Assembly: GCA_016193385.1 (NCBI GenBank) | Contig: JACPSF010000142.1 | Location: 1 to 12,025 of the forward strand | Reading direction: 5' to 3' | DNA length: 12,025 nucleotides | Source of the DNA: Deltaproteobacteria bacterium | GTDB taxonomy: Bacteria > Desulfobacterota_B > Binatia > UBA9968 | Part shown: positions 1-6,491 of the stretch, piece by piece | Layout: every line of letters starts with the position of its first letter | How positions within the stretch are numbered: position 1 is the stretch's first letter | The notes under the pieces: generated by a model | Database searches by the model: none | Seen by the model: only the letters and a program-made list of their open reading frames with translations | What the model was told of the DNA's origin: nothing | Program-made: the position numbers and the translations under genes

Positions 1-14
1 ATCTTCCTGACCAT
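1..14 (-). CDS. 5' end of an unidentified gene leaving the window (partial)
   Basis: Only the first codons are visible, reading Met-Val-Arg-Lys on the minus strand from an ATG at 14-12. The case for a real start is the Shine-Dalgarno sequence AGGAGGTGA (minus strand, 29-21), an essentially perfect anti-16S match six bases before the ATG. A sigma-54-like promoter lies about 75 nt further upstream (100-115). Nothing can be said about the product. Spacing and strand suggest a separate transcription unit downstream of the mlaC operon rather than a member of it. Confidence 0.55.
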
Positions 15-99
15 TTAGATCTCACCTCCTTTCATGTTAAAAATATCTACCAATCTCTTATCGCTTCACCTAAATGAAGAGTCCCACTAAAAAATGTCC

Positions 100-115
100 T
101 GCAAGGGGTATACCA
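100..115 (-). promoter_or_regulatory. candidate sigma-54 promoter for the left-edge gene
   Basis: The minus strand reads TGGTATACCCCTTGCA. It has the invariant GG at -25/-24 (114-113) and GC at -13/-12 (102-101), exactly twelve bases apart, with a perfect TTGCA -12 box. The -24 box matches TGG and A of TGGCACG but not C, C and G. A start near 89 would leave a ~75-nt leader ending in a strong ribosome-binding site. This is weaker than the site at 1941-1957, and no enhancer site could be identified. Confidence 0.4.
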
Positions 116-118
116 AAC

Positions 119-293
119 TCCTTTCGCTAAACTAACCATCTGCTTCTTAAGAGTTTTTTCACTACCGCGTTGCATGGAAAGCCTTTTATGAAGAAGGGAT
201 TCTCCTACGGGGGGAGAAGGAAAATTTGGCTAAACGACTGGGCATGAAAAGAAATAAGGCAAATAACAAGGCCAATTTTGAATTCGTAGAGCA
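119..293. other. non-coding stretch with no clear feature
   Basis: This stretch lies between the sigma-54-like site and the 3' end of the small exported-protein gene. It is AT-richer than the rest of the window. An 8-bp palindrome TCTTAAGA sits at 145-152. A plus-strand open frame around 152-350 gives a lysine-rich peptide with weak resemblance to a helix-turn-helix (see findings), but it lacks a convincing start and runs into the opposite gene. No terminator with a T-run was found after the minus-strand gene ending at 294. Confidence 0.3.
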
Positions 294-650
294 CTACACC
301 GCTACCTTCTGGGCAAACAGCCTCATCAGCTCCTGTTCCCCGGGGTCCACATAGGTGCGGATATTGCGGCCCTCTTTGTTATAGACGGAGTAGGCGGCGC
401 GATGATTGACCTCACAGTTTCCCGAATCACAGGTAGCATTGAAAATCACGACAGCAAGCTGCTGTTTTTCACGGTTCACAAATAGGGCCGCAACGTAGTG
501 CTCCTCAATGCGCGCCGGGCTGTCGGAAATAAGAGTGAATCCATTAAGGAACTGCCAAGGATCCTGGGTTTTGGCACCCAGCGATGGGGCGAGTAGAGGG
601 AGAAGTAAAAGGATCGTTACGAAAATTTGCTTTTTTGAACGCGATTCCAT
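294..650 (-). CDS. small exported protein of unknown function
   Basis: This 118-residue protein has a clear signal peptide: a basic n-region (ESRSKKQ), a leucine-rich core at about residues 9-21, and a likely cleavage after SLGA near residue 26. The mature part is about 92 residues with alternating hydrophobic strands (VAALFV, LAVVIF). Cys74 and Cys79 are spaced for a disulfide, which fits a periplasmic location. No family was recognised. The start is firm: GAGGAGGTG lies at 663-655 on the minus strand, a few bases before the ATG. It is the third gene of the mlaC-DUF4168 operon, 37 nt after the previous stop, so it probably has an envelope role (inference from context only). Confidence 0.8.
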   Translation of the reverse strand: MESRSKKQIFVTILLLLPLLAPSLGAKTQDPWQFLNGFTLISDSPARIEEHYVAALFVNREKQQLAVVIFNATCDSGNCEVNHRAAYSVYNKEGRNIRTYVDPGEQELMRLFAQKVAV

Positions 651-687
651 GCGACACCTCCTCAGTTAAGTGATGCCGATCTTTGAG

Positions 688-1086
688 TCACGATCTGTTT
701 CGTTCCGCGTCGATCATCTTGCGGGCTTTCTTGCGAAGCTGCTCGTTGCCATTCACAGCTGCGAAGAGCCTATTGTAGGACTCCGGCGTGAGTCCGTGTT
801 TTTCTAATGATTGCTTTACCTTTAAGTTGCCCTCCTGCTGAATCTTCGCTCTTTCTTTAGGATCCTGAACATTGCTGAGCTGCGCCTCATACGCCTGGCG
901 TACTTTATGGTATTCCACGTAGGTCTTGGCGAAGGTCGCGAGCTCTTTGTCGGTAACATTGGTCTGCCCGGTAGACGGCCCTTGCTTCGGCGACTCTTGG
1001 GCGCCCGCTGCTGGTGTGGTCCACAGGCCCATCAAGACGATCATCGCGCCAAACACAGCTCGACTTAGGGGGAAATTAAGCATCAT
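688..1086 (-). CDS. DUF4168-family exported protein
   Basis: The 132-residue protein has a signal peptide (hydrophobic core about 10-25, likely cleavage after PAAGA near 29), a polar linker rich in Gly, Ser and Thr, then a helical domain at about 46-125. That domain has the pattern of DUF4168: an E-L-x-x-F-A-K-x-Y start, a charged helix with D-P-K-E-R, and the signature G-L-T-P-E-S-Y-N at 98-105, ending in E-Q-L-R-K-K. The family's function is not established. Two adjacent ATGs are possible (1086 and 1083). AAGGAGG at 1097-1091 is 4 nt from the first and 7 nt from the second, so the second may be used. It lies 30 nt after mlaC in the same operon. Confidence 0.85.
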   Translation of the reverse strand: MMLNFPLSRAVFGAMIVLMGLWTTPAAGAQESPKQGPSTGQTNVTDKELATFAKTYVEYHKVRQAYEAQLSNVQDPKERAKIQQEGNLKVKQSLEKHGLTPESYNRLFAAVNGNEQLRKKARKMIDAERNRS

Positions 1087-1116
1087 AAAGCCTCCTTGCC
1101 CATTGGGCTAATGGCT

Positions 1117-1740
1117 CTATCCTTTGACGCCTTTAATCTCAGACGTCTTCCCTTGCAGTTTCCTGAGCAACTCATCGAACGAGGCGTTGGCAAGAATACG
1201 GTTGAATTGGGAGCGGTAGTTGTTGACCAGGCTGATATTTTCAACCAGGATGTCATAGACTTTCCATTCCGCGCCTGCGAGGTGGAGCTTATAGTTGATG
1301 GAGAATTCCTCTCCTTTCTTTGCGACCACCTTGGTAAACACCTCGGCAGAGTCTTTCTCCTGTTTCTCGTTGCTATAGACGATTTTTTCTCCGTTATAGG
1401 ATTCAATCTTGTTTACATACGCGCTCTCTAAAAGGTCGGCGAAGAGCTTCACGAACTCCTGCTGCTCCTGAGGCGTGCGACGAGACCAGTGCGATCCTAG
1501 TGATCTCTTTGCCATCTCAGCGAAGTCGAATCCGGGGTAGATGACTGCGCGCAATTGCTCGCGCCGCTCTTTCTTCTTGTCCTCCGATCGCAGCTCAGGA
1601 TTTTTAAGAATGCTAAGGACCTTATCTACAGTCGTTCGGAGCTGATCGGTAGGAGCGCCTGCGCTCAGCGGGAGAGGGACCAGCAAATAAAAGATCCCGA
1701 TCACCGCAGCCCAACGTAGCCTTAGGAATTTGTCCTTCAT
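1117..1740 (-). CDS. mlaC: MlaC-type periplasmic phospholipid-binding protein
   Basis: MlaC (Ttg2D family) shuttles phospholipids across the periplasm between the outer membrane and the inner-membrane MlaFEDB complex. From the chosen start the protein has 207 residues, usual for the family. It has a signal peptide (core about 10-25, likely cleavage near LSAG), a helical N-terminal half containing FDFAEMAKRSLGSHW (71-85), and the C-terminal family signature WKVYDILVENISLV around 159-172, followed by NNYRSQF. An in-frame ATG ten codons upstream (1770) is less likely, because AAAGGGGG at 1757-1750 is 9 nt from the ATG at 1740 and the signal peptide then starts with MKDKF. No mlaF, E or D gene is in view. 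It is the first gene of a three-gene operon behind a sigma-54 promoter. Confidence 0.9.
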   Translation of the reverse strand: MKDKFLRLRWAAVIGIFYLLVPLPLSAGAPTDQLRTTVDKVLSILKNPELRSEDKKKERREQLRAVIYPGFDFAEMAKRSLGSHWSRRTPQEQQEFVKLFADLLESAYVNKIESYNGEKIVYSNEKQEKDSAEVFTKVVAKKGEEFSINYKLHLAGAEWKVYDILVENISLVNNYRSQFNRILANASFDELLRKLQGKTSEIKGVKG

Positions 1741-1909
1741 TGAACGCAACCCCCTTTCCTCTCCTGCCATGAGTTTTTCCTGGGCCCTGGTTATCTTTCG
1801 AGCGATCGCTGTCTTATTTCCCCTCCATAATTGGCAATGTGCAAAATCGGGACCCCCCGTTCAATGCCAGGTGTTAGGGACCGTTTGGATGAGGTTTTTT
1901 CTTTGTTTG

Positions 1910-1927
1910 AGGCGCTTAAACGCGCCT
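1910..1927 (-). repeat. inverted repeat at the predicted 5' end of the mlaC transcript
   Basis: AGGCGC (1910-1915) and GCGCCT (1922-1927) form a perfect 6-bp stem with a 6-nt loop (TTAAAC). Flanking T and A residues could extend it past one mismatch. No T-run follows it in either direction, so it is not an intrinsic terminator. If the sigma-54 promoter at 1941-1957 is used, the transcript would begin around 1927-1931 and this hairpin would form its extreme 5' end. Confidence 0.5.
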
Positions 1928-1940
1928 AAAAAGCTATTGG

Positions 1941-1957
1941 AGCAACAGCCGTGCCGG
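1941..1957 (-). promoter_or_regulatory. sigma-54 (-24/-12) promoter for the mlaC operon
   Basis: The minus strand reads CCGGCACGGCTGTTGCT. Against the consensus YTGGCACGrNNNTTGCW only the T at -26 differs. GG lies at 1955-1954 and GC at 1943-1942, giving the obligatory 12-base separation. The predicted start is near 1930, leaving a ~190-nt leader before mlaC. It lies 84 nt after the end of the sigma-54 response regulator gene and faces the same way, so that regulator is the obvious candidate activator. An imperfect palindrome AACTGGCCAGCT at 1993-2004 (about -68) could be an activator site, though this is weak. Confidence 0.75.
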
Positions 1958-2039
1958 GTGGAAGAGCCACGGAAAATCAAAGGCTTATAAGAAACTGGCC
2001 AGCTAGAGGCAAGTAAAAAAGTGGAGGGGTAGGAAAAAT

Positions 2040-3395
2040 TTACTCGTTTCGATAGAGAGCTAGCTTGGCGTTCAGAGTTTTGGGTGTGATGCCTAAGATT
2101 CGAGCGGCCTGGGTTTTGTTACCTCCGGTAGCCACCAAAGCACGCTCAATCGCCTTGCGCTCGGCCTCAGCTAGAGATACAGGTTCATCGCCCACAGCCT
2201 CTTCTAAAACAGTGCTCAGGCAAAACTGTTTTACGTCCGCCGCGGTTAAAGTCGGACCAAGTGCAAGGACAGCCAGACGTTCCATTGCGTTGCGTAACTC
2301 CCGTACATTTCCAGGCCAGGAGTGTTCCTTGAGGGCGGAAGTGAAGTCTGGAGCCCAAGGCTGGATCGGATGCTGGTACTTTTCAGCGAACACCTCCAGG
2401 AAATAGCGCGCTAATAAAGGTATGTCATCGCTCCGTTCACGTAGCGGGGGGAGTTCCAAATGAAAAACGCTTAAACGATAGAAGAGATCGGTTCTCAGTC
2501 GTCCCTCCTTAACGGCAGTTGCAGGCGACCTGTTGGTGGCGGCTACGACCCTCACCGACACCGGGATGCTAGAGCTCGCGCCAACGCGTCGCACCTGTCC
2601 CTCTTCGATTACGCGCAGGAACTTGGCCTGCACCTCCGGAGCCATTTCGATGATCTCGTCGAGGAACAGAGTGCCGCCGTCAGCTTGCTCGAAGCAGCCG
2701 AGGCGCCGCTCCATTGCGTTGGTAAAAGCTCCCTTTTCGTGGCCGAGGATTTCGCTTTCCATCAGGGTAGGCGGAATGGCCGCACAGTTGAGGGCCAGAA
2801 ACGGGCCATCGCGGCGCGGCGATAGGTCGTGCAGAGTACGGGCCACCAGCTCCTTGCCAGTGCCACTCTCGCCGCTTAGCAGTACCGGGGCATCCGTCGC
2901 GGCAACCTGACTGAGGCTCTGGTAAAGCTGGCGCATGGGCTGGGATTTACCGATCAACCCGCCATAAGATCCCAAAGGTGATTCCAAACGTTGGCGCAGG
3001 GCGGCAGCCTCATGGGCCAACTGAACCTGTCTTAATCCCTTATCGAGTGCGGCCTTGAGCCGTTGGGGCTCCAGAGGTTTGGTCAGATAGTCATAGGCTC
3101 CGAGCTTGATGGCCTGCACCGCAGTTTCGATGGTTGCCTGGCCGGTCAGAATAATCACTGCCACTTGTTGCACACGCTCTCCCAATGCCTTTACAAGCTG
3201 CAGGCCGTCCATTCCTGGCATCATGAGGTCACTCAGGATGGCTTGCGGTAAAGTTTGGGTACAGAGCTTGAGAGCGGCCGCGCCATCGGCTGCGGTTAGG
3301 CTCTTGTATCCCCAGTTTTCCAGTAGGGCAGCAAGGCCGTCGCGGGTGGGAGGATCGTCCTCTACGACGAGCACCGTAGGGCGCGGGCGGGTCAC
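2040..3395 (-). CDS. sigma-54-dependent response regulator (NtrC/AtoC type)
   Basis: This 451-residue enhancer-binding regulator has three parts. The receiver domain (about 6-120) has acidic pair D13-D14, phospho-acceptor D56, T84 and K106. The AAA+ sigma-54 activation domain (about 145-380) has Walker A GESGTGKE (175-182), Walker B LFLDE with D246-E247, and the RTDLFYRL sensor/arginine-finger region. A Fis-type helix-turn-helix at about 417-451 follows (GGNKTQAARILGITPKTL). The sigma-54-contacting loop reads GAFTNA (222-227) instead of GAFTGA, and the Gly after Walker B DEI is Ile249. The start is GTG, overlapping the kinase stop as GTGA with AGAGGTG just upstream, so the two are translationally coupled. 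The likely target is the sigma-54 promoter immediately downstream. Confidence 0.95.
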   Translation of the reverse strand: MTRPRPTVLVVEDDPPTRDGLAALLENWGYKSLTAADGAAALKLCTQTLPQAILSDLMMPGMDGLQLVKALGERVQQVAVIILTGQATIETAVQAIKLGAYDYLTKPLEPQRLKAALDKGLRQVQLAHEAAALRQRLESPLGSYGGLIGKSQPMRQLYQSLSQVAATDAPVLLSGESGTGKELVARTLHDLSPRRDGPFLALNCAAIPPTLMESEILGHEKGAFTNAMERRLGCFEQADGGTLFLDEIIEMAPEVQAKFLRVIEEGQVRRVGASSSIPVSVRVVAATNRSPATAVKEGRLRTDLFYRLSVFHLELPPLRERSDDIPLLARYFLEVFAEKYQHPIQPWAPDFTSALKEHSWPGNVRELRNAMERLAVLALGPTLTAADVKQFCLSTVLEEAVGDEPVSLAEAERKAIERALVATGGNKTQAARILGITPKTLNAKLALYRNE

Positions 3396-4924
3396 AGGAC
3401 ACCTCTGTCTAAGGGCAAGGTAAGACGGAAGGTGGCGCCACGAGGGGAGCGCGTTCCCTCCTCATACTGCAACATGCCACCATGGGCCTCGACGATGAGT
3501 TGACTCAGGGGCAGCCCTAAGCCGGTCCCCCCGCGCTTGGTGCTATGGCCAAAGTCGAAAAGAGTTGAGCGCTGCTCAAGTGGGATGCCGGTGCCGGCGT
3601 CGGTAAAAAGGAGCGTGAGGCGGTTCTGGCTTCGCTGGCCAGTGACGCAGATGGAGCCGCCATTGGGCTGGGCCTCTAAGGCGTTGCGCAGCAGATTGTC
3701 GAACGCTTGCCGGAGCCGGGTTGGGTCTCCTCGAAGCAGCCAAGGACCAGGGGGAAGGTCAGCCGTTAGGCTAATCTCTTGCAGGGCACATTGGGCCGTC
3801 GCCGCATCCAGGCTGGCTTTAAGCACGGTGGCCACATCCAGCGTCTGACGTTCTAGGGTGACAGGGGCGGTATAGTCCGTGAAATCGTGCACCAATTGGC
3901 TCACCTGATGAATTCCAGCCTGTAGTGCTGCTAGGGATTTCCGTTGCTGCTCATCTGGTGCCGGCTGCGCCTCGGAATCCGAAGGCGTCGGTCGGAGGAG
4001 TTCTAGGTGGACGGCCATAGCGTTCAAAGGGTTTTTGAGCTCATGGGCCAAGGTTTGGGCTGCGACGGCCAAACGCTGCACTGGAGTAGGGCTTTCACCC
4101 GCGCCGCGCTGCTTCATGACCAGCCGGTCGATAAGGTCGAGGCTGGTCCCCACTTCGTCCTGATCAGCATAGCGAGGCCGCGCTTGATAGGTTCCAGCCT
4201 CTGCCTGACGCAAGACATCTCTGATCAACCGGAAACGGCGGGTGTAGAGGGTGGTGGTCCAAAGAGCACCCAGTAGGGCCGCACCACCTGCCAGGACGAA
4301 CAGAAGGGTAAGTTGCCGCCAAAGGCCGGAGAGAAGCTCCGTCCAGTCGGCGGGATTGATCCATAACCGGAGCCCGCCAGGACCACGCGCTCCTTCGGGC
4401 ATCTGCAACGGCACCACAACGTCGTAGTATGTGGATTTTTCCTCACGCCGGGACGTGATGGTCCTGATTCCCTGGCGCAAATTTTGAAGCAGGATCGGGT
4501 CGGTCACGCTCTGGGTTTCTTCGCGGCCTCTTGAGCTATACAGGACCTTGCCATCCGGATTGAGGACCCACATCGCTTCGATGCTGCCGCTGCGATCTAC
4601 ATAGGCGCGCATCAGCCCTGTCACCCCGGTGCGGCGCGAAGCGGGGCCGGGCTTGGCCGCTGCCCTACCCGGGAAGAGATTGCCAAGAAAACCCCAGAAA
4701 GAGGTAGTACGTGAGGGTGGTGGGGTGACAGTCTGTTGTCGCAGGCTGTCCGCTAAAGCGATCTCGACTTGGCGGGCGAGCAACAGTGCCGTTTGCAAGG
4801 TTGCCTCGGTGGTGAGGCGCTGGGCAATCAACAGGAGGATCGCAGCGAAGATGCCGAAAATGACCACGACCGTGCCAAGGAAAACGCCGACCTGTTTCCG
4901 GCGCAGGCTCATAGAAGCTACCAT
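3392..4924 (-). CDS. membrane sensor histidine kinase
   Basis: The 510-residue kinase has a first membrane span at about 13-35 and a second at about 203-225. The extracytoplasmic sensor region between them (about 36-200) holds a proline- and glycine-rich linker and a PAS/Cache-like strand pattern (MWVLNPDGKVLYSS, YYDVVVPL). A HAMP-like linker follows (about 226-275). The H-box is LAHELKNPLNAM with H294. The ATPase domain has an N-box at D409-N414, G1 box DAGTGIP (442-448) and G2 box RGGTGLGL (464-471). There is no receiver or extra PAS domain. It is the partner of the overlapping sigma-54 regulator, forming an NtrB/NtrC- or ZraS/ZraR-like pair. The stimulus cannot be read from sequence. Starts at 4924 or 4912 (M5) are both possible and neither has a strong ribosome-binding site. 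Confidence 0.93.
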   Translation of the reverse strand: MVASMSLRRKQVGVFLGTVVVIFGIFAAILLLIAQRLTTEATLQTALLLARQVEIALADSLRQQTVTPPPSRTTSFWGFLGNLFPGRAAAKPGPASRRTGVTGLMRAYVDRSGSIEAMWVLNPDGKVLYSSRGREETQSVTDPILLQNLRQGIRTITSRREEKSTYYDVVVPLQMPEGARGPGGLRLWINPADWTELLSGLWRQLTLLFVLAGGAALLGALWTTTLYTRRFRLIRDVLRQAEAGTYQARPRYADQDEVGTSLDLIDRLVMKQRGAGESPTPVQRLAVAAQTLAHELKNPLNAMAVHLELLRPTPSDSEAQPAPDEQQRKSLAALQAGIHQVSQLVHDFTDYTAPVTLERQTLDVATVLKASLDAATAQCALQEISLTADLPPGPWLLRGDPTRLRQAFDNLLRNALEAQPNGGSICVTGQRSQNRLTLLFTDAGTGIPLEQRSTLFDFGHSTKRGGTGLGLPLSQLIVEAHGGMLQYEEGTRSPRGATFRLTLPLDRGVL

Positions 4925-5008
4925 AGCAGGTCGACTCGGGCGGGAAAAGCATGGGGACTAAGCCCGCTGTAGGCAGATGGAGCTTTATCCATGAACCCTT
5001 GCGCGGTG

Positions 5009-5034
5009 GGCCGCTTTGTTGCATAGTAGCGGCC
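5009..5034. repeat. inverted repeat abutting the moaA start codon
   Basis: GGCCGC (5009-5014) and GCGGCC (5029-5034) form a perfect 6-bp GC-only stem with a 14-nt loop, ending one base before the moaA ATG at 5036. No Shine-Dalgarno sequence is visible in front of that ATG. The element lies in the 111-bp divergent gap between the kinase and moaA. It could be an operator or a structure occluding the moaA start. Confidence 0.4.
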
Positions 5035-5035
5035 G

Positions 5036-6046
5036 ATGCTGAAGGACGCTTATCACCGCCCGATCAGGGATATGCGCATCTCGGTCACGGACCGGTGCAA
5101 CTTTCGCTGCATCTACTGCATGCCCCAGGACGAGTATGAGTGGATCGAGAAAAAAGAGATCCTTACGTTCGAGGAGATCACCCGACTCGCGCGTCTCTTC
5201 ATTCAGTTGGGCGTGGACGAAATCAGGCTTACTGGCGGCGAGCCGCTGGTGCGGCGCAACCTGGAGCGTTTGATCGCGCAGCTAGCCGCGCTCGAAGGCT
5301 TACGCGACGTCTGCCTGACGACCAACGGATCGCTCCTGGCGGAAAAGGTCGAGGCTTTGCAGAAGGCGGGGCTCAAGCGGATCAACGTGAGCATCGATAC
5401 GCTCGATCCGGAAAAGTTCAAGCGGATCACCAAACGGGGGGATCTCGGAAAGGTGCTGGAGGGCCTGTTTGCTGCCAAGCGCTGCGGCCTAAAACCGATC
5501 AAGATCAATGCGGTGATCGAGCGGGGCGTTAATGAGGACGATATCCTAAAACTGGTCGAGTTCTCGCGCGAGCACGACTTTGCCATCCGCTTTATCGAGT
5601 ACATGGATGTCGGCAATGCGAACAACTGGACCACGGAAAAGCTGGTTCCGAAGAAAGAGATCGTCGAGATCGTAGACGCCCGTTATCCTTTGCGGGAGGT
5701 CGGCAGGGACGACGGGAGCGCGCCTTCGGTGGACTACGAGTTCGTCGATGGACGCGGCGAAATCGGTGTGATTGCGTCCGTCACGGAGCCCTTCTGTTCG
5801 GCATGCAACCGGGTGAGGCTCACCGCTGACGGGAAGTTAGTGACCTGTCTCTTCTCTCAAATCGGCCATGACTTGAAGGGCTTGCTGAGAAAAGGGTCCA
5901 CGGATGAGGAGATTTCCGAGTTCATCGCTGGGATTTGGAAAAACAGGAAGGATAGATATTCGGACGAACGCCTCGAGGCCATCCAATCCGCCAACTACGA
6001 CCCAAAACAGCGCAAAAAGCTCGAGATGATCACCCTGGGGGGCTAA
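5036..6046 (+). CDS. moaA: GTP 3',8-cyclase MoaA (molybdenum cofactor, step 1)
   Basis: MoaA is a radical SAM enzyme that, with MoaC, converts GTP to cyclic pyranopterin monophosphate. The 336 residues match the family length. The radical SAM cluster motif is C21-x3-C25-x2-C28 within SVTDRCNFRCIYCMP, and the SAM-binding GGEP is at 67-70. The second, C-terminal [4Fe-4S] cluster ligands are C254, C257 and C271. The chain ends in the conserved Gly-Gly (335-336). The ATG at 5036 follows directly on an in-frame stop and gives the standard N-terminus (LKD...RPIRDMRISVTDRC), although no Shine-Dalgarno is seen. No other moa or moe gene is in view. The MOT1-type transporter at 8648-9811 is a plausible functional companion. 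Confidence 0.97.
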   Translation: MLKDAYHRPIRDMRISVTDRCNFRCIYCMPQDEYEWIEKKEILTFEEITRLARLFIQLGVDEIRLTGGEPLVRRNLERLIAQLAALEGLRDVCLTTNGSLLAEKVEALQKAGLKRINVSIDTLDPEKFKRITKRGDLGKVLEGLFAAKRCGLKPIKINAVIERGVNEDDILKLVEFSREHDFAIRFIEYMDVGNANNWTTEKLVPKKEIVEIVDARYPLREVGRDDGSAPSVDYEFVDGRGEIGVIASVTEPFCSACNRVRLTADGKLVTCLFSQIGHDLKGLLRKGSTDEEISEFIAGIWKNRKDRYSDERLEAIQSANYDPKQRKKLEMITLGG

Positions 6047-6342
6047 TAGGAGCCGGTTCGTGCCGGTGGCTCCTCGGCTTTGGGCAAGATACCGCGCCGC
6101 TCCAAATCCGCGCGCTGCTCACGTGTGAGCTCCTCGGTGCGAACGTAGCCCTTGCCGCGAAAGCTCTCCAGACAATCTCGGACTCGGGCGCCGACGGCTG
6201 CTGCCAGCAGGCCAACCCCTTCCTCTTCGCATTTCACCGTCGAGCCACTTTGGGGATGGACCAGCATGACGCTCTGGCTGGCACAGGCCTGAAGGCCGAT
6301 CAAGCCCGATAGAACGAAAACCAATCCAAACCTCAGCTTCAT
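6043..6342 (-). CDS. small cysteine-bearing lipoprotein of unknown function
   Basis: The 99-residue protein has a lipoprotein signal: basic MKLR, a hydrophobic stretch to about residue 17, and lipobox LQAC with C20 as the acylated residue (Gln at -2 is less common). The mature part carries SVMLVHPQSGSTVKC and later RDCLESFRGKGY, with C38 and C57 a possible disulfide pair. The pattern recalls small envelope lipoproteins with a conserved Cys-x(n)-Cys-x(n)-G-Y layout, but I cannot name a family. The charged tail is proline-rich. AAGGAG (6354-6349) stands 6 nt before the ATG. Its TAG stop overlaps the moaA TAA on the opposite strand, so the genes converge with no spacer. Confidence 0.8.
   Translation of the reverse strand: MKLRFGLVFVLSGLIGLQACASQSVMLVHPQSGSTVKCEEEGVGLLAAAVGARVRDCLESFRGKGYVRTEELTREQRADLERRGILPKAEEPPARTGSY
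6048..6074. terminator. strong hairpin right after the moaA stop
   Basis: AGGAGCC (6048-6054) pairs perfectly with GGCTCCT (6068-6074), and an inner GG/CC pair can extend the stem with a small bulge. It begins one base after the moaA stop codon and also lies within the last codons of the convergent lipoprotein gene. No T-run follows on the plus strand, so it is not a textbook intrinsic terminator. It may protect the 3' end or limit collision of the two transcripts, or it may simply reflect coding sequence. Confidence 0.3.
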
Positions 6343-6491
6343 GGTTATCTCCTTGGCCGCGGTTTTTCCCGGCTATTCCTAATTGATAGAGGAAATAAGG
6401 CGCGCGGGCAATCCCTGAGCGTATTGAACCGGTCGCGGCGCTGGGATAGCCTCTGCGTGCTGTCGGAGTAAAAGTAGCAAGGAGGGGTTCC

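Noticed and set aside
1801..1810. AGCGATCGCT palindrome resembling the cyanobacterial HIP1 octamer GCGATCGC
   Set aside because: It is a single occurrence and the gene content is not cyanobacterial, so it is best treated as coincidence.
1730..1990. Plus-strand frame of 86 codons across the mlaC leader
   Set aside because: It is Cys- and Trp-rich with no domain, overlaps the mlaC start and the sigma-54 promoter, and has no ribosome-binding site.
5007..5023. Sigma-54-like motif before moaA (GG, then TTGCA at correct spacing)
   Set aside because: Only GGC and TTGCA match, and the predicted transcript start would fall two bases before the ATG. A chance hit in a GC-rich inverted repeat is more likely.
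4149..5139. Several plus- and minus-strand frames opposite the kinase gene and over the moaA start
   Set aside because: They are shadows of the kinase and moaA. They have no domains, and the real frames show all the catalytic motifs.
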